A stretch of 64,000 nucleotides of DNA from Gemmataceae bacterium (lineage in GTDB: Bacteria; Planctomycetota; Planctomycetia; Gemmatales; Gemmataceae). The notes beneath the pieces were generated by a model, which was not told the DNA's origin, did no database searches, and saw only the letters and a program-made list of their open reading frames with translations. Where the stretch lies: NCBI GenBank assembly GCA_022842245.1, contig JALHPZ010000012.1:75103-139102 (forward strand), read 5' to 3'. This document shows, piece by piece, positions 1-9,552 of the stretch (position 1 is its first letter; each line of letters opens with the position of its first letter). Position numbers and translations under genes: made by a program.

Positions 1-10
1 CCGGCCGGCC

Positions 11-30
11 ACCCCCCCCCCCCCCCCTTT
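11..30. repeat. 16-base poly-C tract
   Basis: Sixteen consecutive C bases at 12-27, followed by four T, lie just downstream of the stop of the WD40 gene. On that gene's coding strand this reads as a G16 run. Such tracts are prone to slippage and to assembly error. No coding sequence crosses it in this window. Confidence 0.9.
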
Positions 31-46
31 TCCAACGCCGTCAGGC

Positions 47-1048
47 TCAACCGAACTTGTACAGTGCCACCTTGTTGTGCCCGGCCAGCACGATCGAGTC
101 CCATTTCGGCGAGATCGAAATGTCGTGGACGTGCATCGGGGCCTTTTCCTGCTTGATCACCTTCTTGCCGGCCACGTCGAGGAAGGCGACGAACCCCTCG
201 CCCGCGCCGCCGGCGGCGAGGAGCCACGAGCCGTCCGGCGCATAGGCCAGTTTGTTCACGAGGCCCTGGCTCTTGTCGGTCACGATCTCGGCGATGCGCG
301 TTTCCTTCTGCCAGTCGAAGACCTCGACGCGGCCCTTGGCTTCGAGGTGGTCGATGTTGCCGATCTTCCCCGTGCCACCGACGGCGAGCTGCTGGCCGTC
401 CGGCGAGAACGCCAGCGACCGGACCCCGCCGATCGAGTGCAGCCGCTGCACTACGTCCCAGGTGTACATGATCGGCGCTTCGACCGTCTTGAGCTTCGCG
501 CCGGTGTTCGCGTCCCAGACGTTCACCTTGGCGGTCTTGTCGGCCGTCGCGAGGTACTTCCCGTCGGCCGAATACGCGACGGCGTAGAGCATCGACGAGA
601 AGTTGTGCGGCGTCTTCTCGGCGTGGCCGCGCAGTTCGCGCACCATCTGTCCGTTCGCCGCGTTCCAGATGCGGCAGACCATGTCGTCGGCGACGCTGGC
701 GATGAATTTCCCGTCCGGCGACGCCGTCACCTGCCGGATCCACTTCGCGTGGGCGGCGTGGCTGCGGATCTCCTTGTTGGCGGCCGTGTCCCACCAGACG
801 AGCTTGCCGTCGTACCCGCCCGAGACGAGCGTGGTGCCGGCGAGCGCCATCGACGTGACGTAGCTGCCGTGGGCGTAGAGTTCCTTCGGCTCGAACTTCT
901 TGTCGGTGAGTTCGCCTTCGCTCACCTTGAAGTCGGACGAGCCGATGAAGGCGCGGTCGGTGCCGGGGACACGCACGATCGTGAAGGCGATGGCCGGCCG
1001 GCCGTGGTCCTTGACGAGCTTCAGCGTTTCGGGATTCGGTGCGGTCAT
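47..1048 (-). CDS. WD40 repeat protein, cytoplasmic
   Basis: The 333-residue protein is a run of about six WD40-type blades, each with an SPDG-like turn and a closing W/F-D pair, for example around residues 60-100, 100-140, 145-190, 205-255 and 260-300. This predicts a beta-propeller scaffold or binding protein. It has no signal peptide or membrane segment, so it should be cytoplasmic. Planctomycetes carry many such propellers, often with unknown partners. It lies 39 bases downstream of the Uma2 gene on the same strand and may be co-transcribed with it. The ligand cannot be predicted. A G-rich run sits directly upstream of the start and a poly-C tract beyond the stop. Confidence 0.85.
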   Translation of the reverse strand: MTAPNPETLKLVKDHGRPAIAFTIVRVPGTDRAFIGSSDFKVSEGELTDKKFEPKELYAHGSYVTSMALAGTTLVSGGYDGKLVWWDTAANKEIRSHAAHAKWIRQVTASPDGKFIASVADDMVCRIWNAANGQMVRELRGHAEKTPHNFSSMLYAVAYSADGKYLATADKTAKVNVWDANTGAKLKTVEAPIMYTWDVVQRLHSIGGVRSLAFSPDGQQLAVGGTGKIGNIDHLEAKGRVEVFDWQKETRIAEIVTDKSQGLVNKLAYAPDGSWLLAAGGAGEGFVAFLDVAGKKVIKQEKAPMHVHDISISPKWDSIVLAGHNKVALYKFG

Positions 1049-1057
1049 GGGATGAAA

Positions 1058-1081
1058 GTGGGTTGGGGTGGGGTGGGTGGG
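1058..1081 (+). other. G-quadruplex-type motif
   Basis: Five G-runs of three or four (60-62, 65-68, 70-73, 75-77, 79-81 within 1000-1100) are separated by one- or two-base loops, the classic arrangement for a parallel quadruplex. It fills most of the 39-base gap between the Uma2 stop and the WD40 start, on the template strand of both genes. Formation in vivo is unproven. Confidence 0.6.
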
Positions 1082-1087
1082 AAGGAA

Positions 1088-1645
1088 TCAAGCCATGAGC
1101 CAATCGACGGAGACGCGCCAGCCGGGCACGGCCGGTTCGGCGTCGGCCTCGGTGCCGGGTCCGAAGGTCGCGCGCGTTCCATCGGCGCGATAGGCGTACA
1201 CCACGCGGGTGATCGGGTCGACGTCCCAGACGACCTTGGTGCCGGCCTCGAAATAATCGTCCCGCTTCGCCGCCATCTCCGCCTCGGCCGCCGGCCCGTA
1301 GTCGCCTTCGCTGCGGACCTCGACGGCGAAGTCGGGCGGGCCTGGAACGAACTTCATCCGGTTCGCGGGCAGCGGACCGGTGTAATAGGAGGCATCCGGC
1401 GAAAACGATTCGCGACCGGACGAAAGCTCGGGCACGGCGAAGCCGATGCCGTCGGAGAAAGCAACTCCTGTGTGTGTACTGTCGGCAAGATCGGCGAGTT
1501 TACGAAAGATTCGGCCCGCGACGACATTTGGCCTGTAGCCGGATGCCATGTACGTAACCACCCTTCCACCGATCAGCTCGGCCTTGCCCTCGGTGCGCAT
1601 CAGGTCGTCGAGCGTCGCGCGCGGCGGTGATAGTGTCCGGCTCAT
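1088..1645 (-). CDS. Uma2-family PD-(D/E)XK nuclease-fold protein
   Basis: The 185-residue protein matches the Uma2 (DUF820) family in length and motifs: SPDASYY at 82-88, PPDFAVEV at 103-110 and a K-RDDYFEAG-VVWDVDP block at about 127-144. These carry the Asp, Glu and Lys expected of the restriction-endonuclease-like fold. The family is greatly expanded in planctomycetes and cyanobacteria. Its DNA target and role are unknown, and links to mobile elements or repair are only suggestions. It stands between the acs gene (92-base gap) and the WD40 gene (39-base gap), all on one strand, with no restriction or methylase partner nearby. Confidence 0.85.
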   Translation of the reverse strand: MSRTLSPPRATLDDLMRTEGKAELIGGRVVTYMASGYRPNVVAGRIFRKLADLADSTHTGVAFSDGIGFAVPELSSGRESFSPDASYYTGPLPANRMKFVPGPPDFAVEVRSEGDYGPAAEAEMAAKRDDYFEAGTKVVWDVDPITRVVYAYRADGTRATFGPGTEADAEPAVPGWRVSVDWLMA

Positions 1646-1737
1646 GCCACGGTTCCCGATTCGGATTCACCTCCATCGTAACAGCGGCGACACCGGCGTG
1701 CCACCGCGAGTTCCCGGAAAGGCCGCCGGCGGGCGGC

Positions 1738-3687
<1,950 letters not shown>

Positions 3688-3768
3688 GGGAGAGGTCCTT
3701 CGGTGGGATTTTGTGGGTGGGGTTCGGTATAAGGATCGGCGCGGCGCGCAACCAGCACCGAGTCGGGG

Positions 3769-4683
3769 CTACGCGAAGACGCCCGCGCGGACCGCCTGCA
3801 TCAGCAAGCGGAATTTGCGGCCCTTCGAGACGCTCGGCCGCGTCGTCCACACGTCGAATCCCACGGCTTCGATCGCGTCGAGCGTCGCCTCGCCGCCGCG
3901 CACGAACAGGTCCACGTCGATCCGCGCGCGGCGGGGCAGATCGTTCACCAGACACCGGCCCCGTTCGAAGAACCCGCGCGTGCGTTCGACCTCGAAGCGC
4001 AGGAGTTCGCGGAAGGCCGGCGTGAACCGGCGCGCGGCCAGATCCTCGTCGCGATAGTCGAATCGACGCCGGTCCTCCTCCGGCAGGTAGACGCGGCCGA
4101 TGGCGTGGTCGCGGGCCACGTCCTGCCAGAAATTCGCGAGCTGCAACCCGGTGCAGACTTCGTCGGAGAGTCGGCCGCGTTCCTCGTCGAAGCACTCGAA
4201 CAGATGCAGGACCAGCCGTCCGACCGGGTTCGCGGAGTTCCGGCAGTAGGCGAGCAGTTCGTCAAACGTGGCGTAGGTCTTTTTCCGCTGGTCCTGTTTG
4301 AAGGCGACGAGCAGGTCGAGGAAGAGCGATCGGGGAATGTCGAACCGCCGAAGGGTTTCGCGCAGGGCGACCAGGACGGGGTGCCGCGGTTCGCCGTCAT
4401 AGGCGGCGTTCAACTCGCCCCGCCACCAGTCGAGGAGCGCGAGGGATTCGGCGCCGCCGGCCGTCTCGTCCGCGAGGTCGTCCGCCCAACGGCAGTAGGC
4501 GTACACCGCGTGGAAGTGCGGGACGAGCTTGCGCGGAAGCAATACCGAGGCGACGGTGAAATTCTCGTAGTGGGACCGCGCGACGCGGGCGCAATAGGAG
4601 CGCGCATGCGAAAGCCCACGGACGATCCTCCGTGGGCTTCGCGGCCCAAACTTCTCCAGTTCCCGCGCGAAGTTCCAGCCCAC
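3769..4683 (-). CDS. hpnC: squalene synthase HpnC
   Basis: This trans-isoprenyl diphosphate synthase belongs to the HpnCDE route from farnesyl diphosphate to squalene. It has the two Asp-rich motifs DDLAD (68-72) and QDVARD (187-192), and the block SHYENF-VAS-LLPRKL typical of HpnC. I chose the GTG at 4683. It overlaps the upstream stop by one base (TAGTG) and gives the N-terminal WNFARELEKFGP, which fits the family. An open frame extends further upstream but lies inside the preceding gene. HpnD and HpnE are not in the window. Its substrate supply could come from the ispA/dxs genes near 46-48 kb. Confidence 0.9.
   Translation of the reverse strand: MGWNFARELEKFGPRSPRRIVRGLSHARSYCARVARSHYENFTVASVLLPRKLVPHFHAVYAYCRWADDLADETAGGAESLALLDWWRGELNAAYDGEPRHPVLVALRETLRRFDIPRSLFLDLLVAFKQDQRKKTYATFDELLAYCRNSANPVGRLVLHLFECFDEERGRLSDEVCTGLQLANFWQDVARDHAIGRVYLPEEDRRRFDYRDEDLAARRFTPAFRELLRFEVERTRGFFERGRCLVNDLPRRARIDVDLFVRGGEATLDAIEAVGFDVWTTRPSVSKGRKFRLLMQAVRAGVFA
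4613..4638 (-). other. hairpin inside the start of hpnC
   Basis: A perfect 10-base inverted repeat (AGCCCACGGA and its complement, 6-base loop) lies within about codons 15-24 of hpnC, just after the stop of the upstream gene. It has no T-run. It could be a weak terminator or an mRNA fold that affects the coupled start. Confidence 0.5.
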
Positions 4684-6056
4684 TACTTCTTCGCTTCCGC
4701 GATCGAGATCGGCGTGGAGAGGTTGAACTTCGTGCCGTCGATGTTGAAAGTGAATTCGAGGAACCCGGCGGCGCAGCCCTTCTCCGGCACCGGCACGTGC
4801 AACGACGCCAACGGCGGTGCGGGGTTGTTCGGGTCGCTCGCCAGGAGCACCTGCACGTCCTTCGCGTCCTTCTTCCAGACCGACTTGCGGAAGTCCCGCG
4901 TCTCGGAGGTCGTGTACCAGCTCTGCACCGACACCGGCTTCGCGTCCAGCTTCGTCTGCGCCGTCACGGCGTTGTTGATCGTGCCGTTGGCCTTCCAGTC
5001 GATCTTCGGCAGCGTCTTGCCCGAAAGGATCAGCTTGCTGTACGCCCCCAGCGTGTCGACCGCCTTGAGCGGGAAGATGTCCTTCTTCGCCCCCGGCTGG
5101 TTCGGCTTGTCCTGCGGGCGCAGGTCGTGCCCGGCGTTCGGCACGTACAGCACCCACTTGTCCCCCTTCAGGTCGTCCCAGTACTGGTTCAGCGCGTCCT
5201 GCGTCCAGTACGGGTCGTTCGTGCCGTGGACGAGCAGCTTCGGCAGCGTCAGCCGGTCGCGGTAGACCCACGGGTCGACCATCTGCCAGAGCTTGCGGGC
5301 TTCCGTCGTGTCCGGCAGCGGGATCAGCTTGCGCTCCTCGTAGTCGTGGATCATCTCGCTGAACTTGCCGAACGATTTCAACTGGTTCGGCATCTGCTTG
5401 TGAAAGTTCAGTGTGTCGATGACGAGCGGCGCGATCGCCTTCACGCGCTTGTCGCCAGTCGCGGCGGTGAGCCAGCTCGTCCACCCGCGCTTCGAGGCAC
5501 CGGTGACGAGGAAGTGCTTCACCTCGACGTTCCAGTCCTTCTTGCCGATCTCCTGGAGGGCGTCCATCGCCTTCACGACGGACTTCGCCATCGGGAAGAG
5601 CAACGGCCAGCTGCTATCTTTCGTTTCGAGGTAGCGGACGAACGTCTCGGCGATGAGCGTGTCTTCCTTCTTGCCGTCGTAGAGCGGCTGTTTGGGAATC
5701 TGGAACAGGACCGCGACGGGATACTGGACGCGCCGGGCGATCTCGAGGCCGAGGGCGGTCGTATTCCCGCCGGCACCGCCGCCGGTGTTCAGGATCACCA
5801 TCGACGACTTGTCGGTCGCCTCCTTCGGGATGAAGACCTGCAGGTCGTGCTCCCACAGTTCGCCCTGCCATTTCTGCGACACGAGGCGATAGAGGTGCAT
5901 CGATCCGGCGTCGGTCTCCTCCTTCTTCTCGAGCTTCCAGGAATAATCGGGTTCGGCTTTCTTGATGTAGTTTTCGAGGTCCGGCGGAATGTCGGGTGAC
6001 TGGCCGAAAGCCGGCGCGGCGAGGCACGCGGCAACGACGAACGAAAGAATGCGCAT
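4683..6056 (-). CDS. PhoPQ-activated pathogenicity-related family alpha/beta hydrolase, exported
   Basis: The 457-residue protein matches the PhoPQ-related (PqaA) family. It starts with a cleavable signal peptide ending near AAPAFGQ (residue 19). The nucleophile elbow is GASKRGW with Ser188. The likely acid is Asp281 in HGTNDPYW and the base His310 in NAGHDL, a complete hydrolase triad. The substrate is unknown; the name comes from Salmonella regulation and does not imply virulence here. Its stop overlaps the hpnC GTG start by one base, so the two are probably translationally coupled. A role in envelope lipid or peptide turnover is only inference. Confidence 0.88.
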   Translation of the reverse strand: MRILSFVVAACLAAPAFGQSPDIPPDLENYIKKAEPDYSWKLEKKEETDAGSMHLYRLVSQKWQGELWEHDLQVFIPKEATDKSSMVILNTGGGAGGNTTALGLEIARRVQYPVAVLFQIPKQPLYDGKKEDTLIAETFVRYLETKDSSWPLLFPMAKSVVKAMDALQEIGKKDWNVEVKHFLVTGASKRGWTSWLTAATGDKRVKAIAPLVIDTLNFHKQMPNQLKSFGKFSEMIHDYEERKLIPLPDTTEARKLWQMVDPWVYRDRLTLPKLLVHGTNDPYWTQDALNQYWDDLKGDKWVLYVPNAGHDLRPQDKPNQPGAKKDIFPLKAVDTLGAYSKLILSGKTLPKIDWKANGTINNAVTAQTKLDAKPVSVQSWYTTSETRDFRKSVWKKDAKDVQVLLASDPNNPAPPLASLHVPVPEKGCAAGFLEFTFNIDGTKFNLSTPISIAEAKK

Positions 6057-6521
6057 GATGCGAACGGCTCCGGGTGGGAGGGAAGTGCCTAGCTGTTATG
6101 CGGACGGACCGCATGGGCAGCAAGGATTCGTTGCATCGGTCCGGCGGGGGCGAGCTTCACGAAAGTTGGAGGAAGATCGGTTCCGTCCGCGAGTCTTCAG
6201 TCCGAAGGACTGGCAGTGCCTAGCCCAGGGCGAGGAGGCTTTGCGACGACGCCCTGGGTAGCGCAGATGGGAAACACGCAGTCCGAAGGACTGAGACAAT
6301 ACGCTCTTCGGACAGGAATCTGTCGCAGTCCTTCGGACTGCTTGAGATGTCGACGTATGACCCAGGGCGTCGCCGAAGCGGCTCGCCCTGGGCTAAACAC
6401 TCCCAGTCCTTCGGACTGAAGAGGGCCAGCGAAGTCGACAAATGTCCCACCAACAAATCTGATGCACACCCGTCCGCCAACGAATATGATGCCGACATCG
6501 CACTTCCCGGAGACATCCCCC
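6057..6521. other. gene-free stretch holding inverted repeats
   Basis: This 465-base region separates two divergent genes. It contains no coding frame that I can support. It is dominated by the repeat element described at 6157-6455. Promoters for both flanking genes should lie at its ends, but I see no convincing pair of hexamers. Confidence 0.7.
6157..6455. repeat. composite element: two inverted 60-base repeats with a 15-base palindrome
   Basis: The palindrome CAGTCCGAAGGACTG occurs at 6198-6212 and 6279-6293, and in the other reading (CAGTCCTTCGGACTG) at 6326-6340 and 6404-6418. The outer copies each belong to a 60-base unit, 6198-6257 and 6359-6418, in inverted orientation. Each unit carries TAGCCCAGGGCGA and then CGCCCTGGG, itself a nested hairpin. 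The flanks (6157-6212 and 6404-6455) resemble 60053-60150, so this is a dispersed family. Confidence 0.85.
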
Positions 6522-8213
6522 ATGCGAACGCGAATGATCCTCTCGGCCGCGCTGCTCGTCGGCCTGGCCCTCGGTGCCTCCGCCGCGCCGGCACCCGTCA
6601 TCAAATCGGCCGGCGGACCGCCCGTCATTCTCCAGATCGCCCCGGGCCAGAAACTGCTGGAGAACGTCAAAAAGATCGTCGGCATCGTCGCCGGCGAAGG
6701 CTTCGGCGGACTCATTGACGGCCAGATCCAGGGCAAGCTCGGCGAGAAAGGCTTCGCCGGCCTCGACATGACCAAGCCGATCGTAGGCTACCTCTACCTG
6801 CCCAACAAGGCGCTCAAGGGGCCGGACGATTTCAAGGAGATCTACGGCTTCATCGCCATCCCAGTCACGGGCGAGAACGAGTTCAAGGACTTCGTCTCGC
6901 GGCTCGGCCCGCCGGACGACCCGCTGAACTTCAAGCCGATCGAGGGCAACAAAGGCCTCTACGCTCTCGAAACCAATGGCGGCGATCACGACGCCATCCC
7001 CGTCCGCGCCCGCTTCCACGACGGGCACCTGTACGTCGGCCTCAACGCCAAGGACGAACTGCTCGACGCCAAGAACCTGCTGCCCGCCAAGAACCTGACC
7101 AAGCCGGGCGAGACCGGCCTCGTCCTCGCCCGCATCTTCACCGACCGCTTCCCCGAAGCGATCGCCCAACAGCAGGCGGAACAGTTCGAGGAACTGGAAC
7201 AGCAGATCCCGAACCTCGGCGCGTGGAGCGGCATCGCCGGGAACATCCTGAAGAGTTATTCCGCCCTCGCCAAGAAATCGTCGGCGCAGTTGAAGGACAC
7301 GGAGGAGACGGGCTTCCGGCTGGCGTTCGACGAGAAGGCCGCCGAGATCGCCATCGAGAGCTACGCGATGCCGAAGAAGGGGACCGACTACGCGAAGGAA
7401 CTGGCGGCGATGAAGCCGACGGCGAACCGCTTCGCGTCGCTGATTTCCGACACGACCGCCGCCGGTGGCCTTCTCCAGCTCCCGATCGCCACGCCGGAAC
7501 TCAAGGACATCCTCGGCAAGCTGGTCGAGGCGGGGCAGAAGGGGAAAGAGGACGCGCCGGAGCATATGCGGCCGGTGATCGACGAACTGCTCAAAGGACT
7601 CGGCCGCACGATCAAGGGGGACTCGATCGACTTCGCCCTCGCCGTGAACGGGCCGAACAAGGAGGGCAAGTTCACCATGGTCGCCGCGGTCAACTTCGAC
7701 GACGCGAGCGGGCTGGAGAAGGCGATCAAGGTGATGGCGAAGAATAAGGAATTCAAGGAGAAAATCGGACACGAAATCAAATTCGATGTCGATAAGGTCG
7801 AGGGCATAAATGTACACAGTCGGCAGATGGATACGCAGGAGCAAGCGGCCGAAATTTTCGCAGTAATCTTTGGAACAAAGGACGTGCACTATGCATTTGG
7901 TCCGAAGGGGATCTACATCGTCATAGGCATGGACTGGAAGGACGCCTTGAAATCCGCACTGGCGGCGAAGGCGGGGCCGTCGAAGGTGCTGGACCTCGTG
8001 GCGAATCCGAAGCGGCTCGGCGATCTCATCAAAGCGGGCAACGAGCAGGCCGGCGGCGTTGCTGCGCAGCTCCTTGGCAGCGAGGACAAGCGCGTGACCG
8101 TGATGGGCCTCACCTACGAAGGCGGCGAGATGCTGAAGTCCCGTATGTCGATCAGTTTGAAGATCATTCCGAAGGCGGCGATCGGTTTCTTCACCCTGCG
8201 GATGGGCGGTTGA
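6522..8213 (+). CDS. exported protein of unknown function
   Basis: I chose the ATG at 6522, which has GGAG nine bases upstream and opens a clear signal peptide (cleavage near SAAPAP, residue 25). The upstream in-frame ATG at 6462 would bury it. The mature part (about 540 residues) has no motif that I recognise. It contains repeated alternating helix/strand segments, and I know similar anonymous exported proteins only from Gemmataceae. It is monocistronic, ending at a strong terminator at 8259. A patch at about 7740-7930 is visibly A+T-richer than the rest of the gene. Confidence 0.75.
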   Translation: MRTRMILSAALLVGLALGASAAPAPVIKSAGGPPVILQIAPGQKLLENVKKIVGIVAGEGFGGLIDGQIQGKLGEKGFAGLDMTKPIVGYLYLPNKALKGPDDFKEIYGFIAIPVTGENEFKDFVSRLGPPDDPLNFKPIEGNKGLYALETNGGDHDAIPVRARFHDGHLYVGLNAKDELLDAKNLLPAKNLTKPGETGLVLARIFTDRFPEAIAQQQAEQFEELEQQIPNLGAWSGIAGNILKSYSALAKKSSAQLKDTEETGFRLAFDEKAAEIAIESYAMPKKGTDYAKELAAMKPTANRFASLISDTTAAGGLLQLPIATPELKDILGKLVEAGQKGKEDAPEHMRPVIDELLKGLGRTIKGDSIDFALAVNGPNKEGKFTMVAAVNFDDASGLEKAIKVMAKNKEFKEKIGHEIKFDVDKVEGINVHSRQMDTQEQAAEIFAVIFGTKDVHYAFGPKGIYIVIGMDWKDALKSALAAKAGPSKVLDLVANPKRLGDLIKAGNEQAGGVAAQLLGSEDKRVTVMGLTYEGGEMLKSRMSISLKIIPKAAIGFFTLRMGG

Positions 8214-8258
8214 GGTCGCCAAAGATCTGCGATTATTATCGCATGAATGCCTGATTAT

Positions 8259-8293
8259 GGAGCGTCGTTCTCGCGATCCGAGAACGACGCTCC
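8259..8293 (+). terminator. Rho-independent terminator
   Basis: A perfect 15-base stem (8259-8273 with 8279-8293, loop CGATC) is followed by TTT. It lies 45 bases after the stop of the exported protein gene. Confidence 0.85.
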
Positions 8294-8357
8294 TTTCACT
8301 TCCCATGGCCGGAATCGACGTAAGTCATTATCTTGCTGCGGTGCTTCCGGAAATCGG

Positions 8358-8401
8358 GAGTGGGTCCGCCGGGGGGTGGCGCGGGGGCGGCGGACCCACT
8401 C
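8358..8401 (-). terminator. hairpin, probable terminator for the minus-strand operon
   Basis: A perfect 14-base inverted repeat (8358-8371 with 8388-8401) has a 16-base G-rich loop. It lies 74 bases beyond the stop of the DUF1559 gene. It has no U-run, so it may act with Rho or protect the 3' end. Confidence 0.55.
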
Positions 8402-8474
8402 GGCGTGCGGTTCTCCGCTCCGCACCTCGACCGCCTGACCCGGTCGCCCCATGGAGCCGCGCGAAGGATGCCGG

Positions 8475-9542
8475 TTAATCCAGCGGCACGACCTGACCGT
8501 CGGACGGGTCGACCAACAGCCGGAGCGTGCGTTCGTCGATGGTCTTGCGGACGCGGCGGACGGAGCCGTCGGCCATCAGGATGATCGCGAAGGGGCTGTC
8601 GGGGCCGCCGAGTGCGGGCATCGGCCCGAACGGTTGCACTTCCATGTCATTCGGTTCTCCCCACGGGCCGATCTCCGCACTCTCCGCCATGAGCGCCGTG
8701 TTGGATGTGCCGTCGGTCATTTCGACGATTCGAATGGGCGGCTGGCCGTGCTTGAACGGGGTCTTGAGTCCGGTGAAGACGCGGAATCGCGTTTGATTCG
8801 TCTTGTCGACGCCGTCGGAGAACGTCGGCACATATGTGGCGGTCACCATCTGGTTCCGCGGGCTGTTCCACGGCTGCATCGGATCGTACTGCCGGAAGAG
8901 GTTGTCCTGTTCGATGTAGGGGAGGATGGCCGTCCGCCAGGACGTCAGGCGTTGATCCATCGGCGCGGGGTTCTGGCCGAAGAAGGTACCGGGGCGGGTC
9001 GTGTAGGCCGGTACGAAGCGGTTGTTGACGTCGTGCGTGTTGTGGAAGGCGATGCCGAGTTGCTTGGCGTTGTTGAAGGCGCGGTTTTCCGCCTCGCGAC
9101 CGCCGCGCATGTTCCAGAAGTAATAGAGGCCGACGCAAGACAGGGCGGTACAGACGACGGCGCTGCCGATGCCGGCGATTGCCATTCCCTTGCCGGTGCC
9201 GGTGCGGCCGGAGTTCTTCAGCCCCATGATGCCGAAGATGACGGCGGGAATGCCGGTGATCACGTTCAGCACGATCGAGAGCAAACCGAGCGTGAGACTG
9301 ATGCCCGCGGCGGTATTCTCGCCGGACTGCCGACGACGCGAACGCCGGCGCGGCCGATCGTCGTCATCGTCGTCCTCGTATTCGTTGCGCCGCCGACGCG
9401 ATGGGCGCTCTTCGTATTGGTCGTCCTCGTCGCGCCGACGACGGCGACTCGGACGGTCATCTTCATCGTCCTCGTCGTCGCGCTCCCGCCGACGCCGGCG
9501 GCTCGGGCGGTCGTCGTCCTCGTCGTCCTCGTAGCGCGGCAT
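8475..9542 (-). CDS. DUF1559 protein with Asp/Arg-rich N-terminus
   Basis: The first 70 or so residues are blocks of Asp/Glu and Arg with repeated RPSRRRR. Two membrane segments follow (about 78-108 and 118-142, a DUF4190-like pair). The rest is a DUF1559 domain (about 150-350), recognised by AFNNAKQLGIAFHNTHD, SWRTAILPYIEQ and DGTSNTALMAES. DUF1559 proteins are pseudopilin-like and very abundant in planctomycetes; here the usual type IV pilin N-terminus is replaced by the charged tail and membrane pair. The charged tail should be cytoplasmic and the DUF1559 part external. It is the last gene of a five-gene run, 10 bases after pdxA. Confidence 0.9.
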   Translation of the reverse strand: MPRYEDDEDDDRPSRRRRRERDDEDDEDDRPSRRRRRDEDDQYEERPSRRRRNEYEDDDDDDRPRRRSRRRQSGENTAAGISLTLGLLSIVLNVITGIPAVIFGIMGLKNSGRTGTGKGMAIAGIGSAVVCTALSCVGLYYFWNMRGGREAENRAFNNAKQLGIAFHNTHDVNNRFVPAYTTRPGTFFGQNPAPMDQRLTSWRTAILPYIEQDNLFRQYDPMQPWNSPRNQMVTATYVPTFSDGVDKTNQTRFRVFTGLKTPFKHGQPPIRIVEMTDGTSNTALMAESAEIGPWGEPNDMEVQPFGPMPALGGPDSPFAIILMADGSVRRVRKTIDERTLRLLVDPSDGQVVPLD

Positions 9543-9552
9543 CGCATCGCCC

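Noticed and set aside
1088-1645. Restriction-modification system
   Set aside because: The Uma2 nuclease has no methylase or specificity partner nearby.
6157-6455. CRISPR array
   Set aside because: The repeats are inverted, only four palindromes with unequal spacers, and no cas genes are present.
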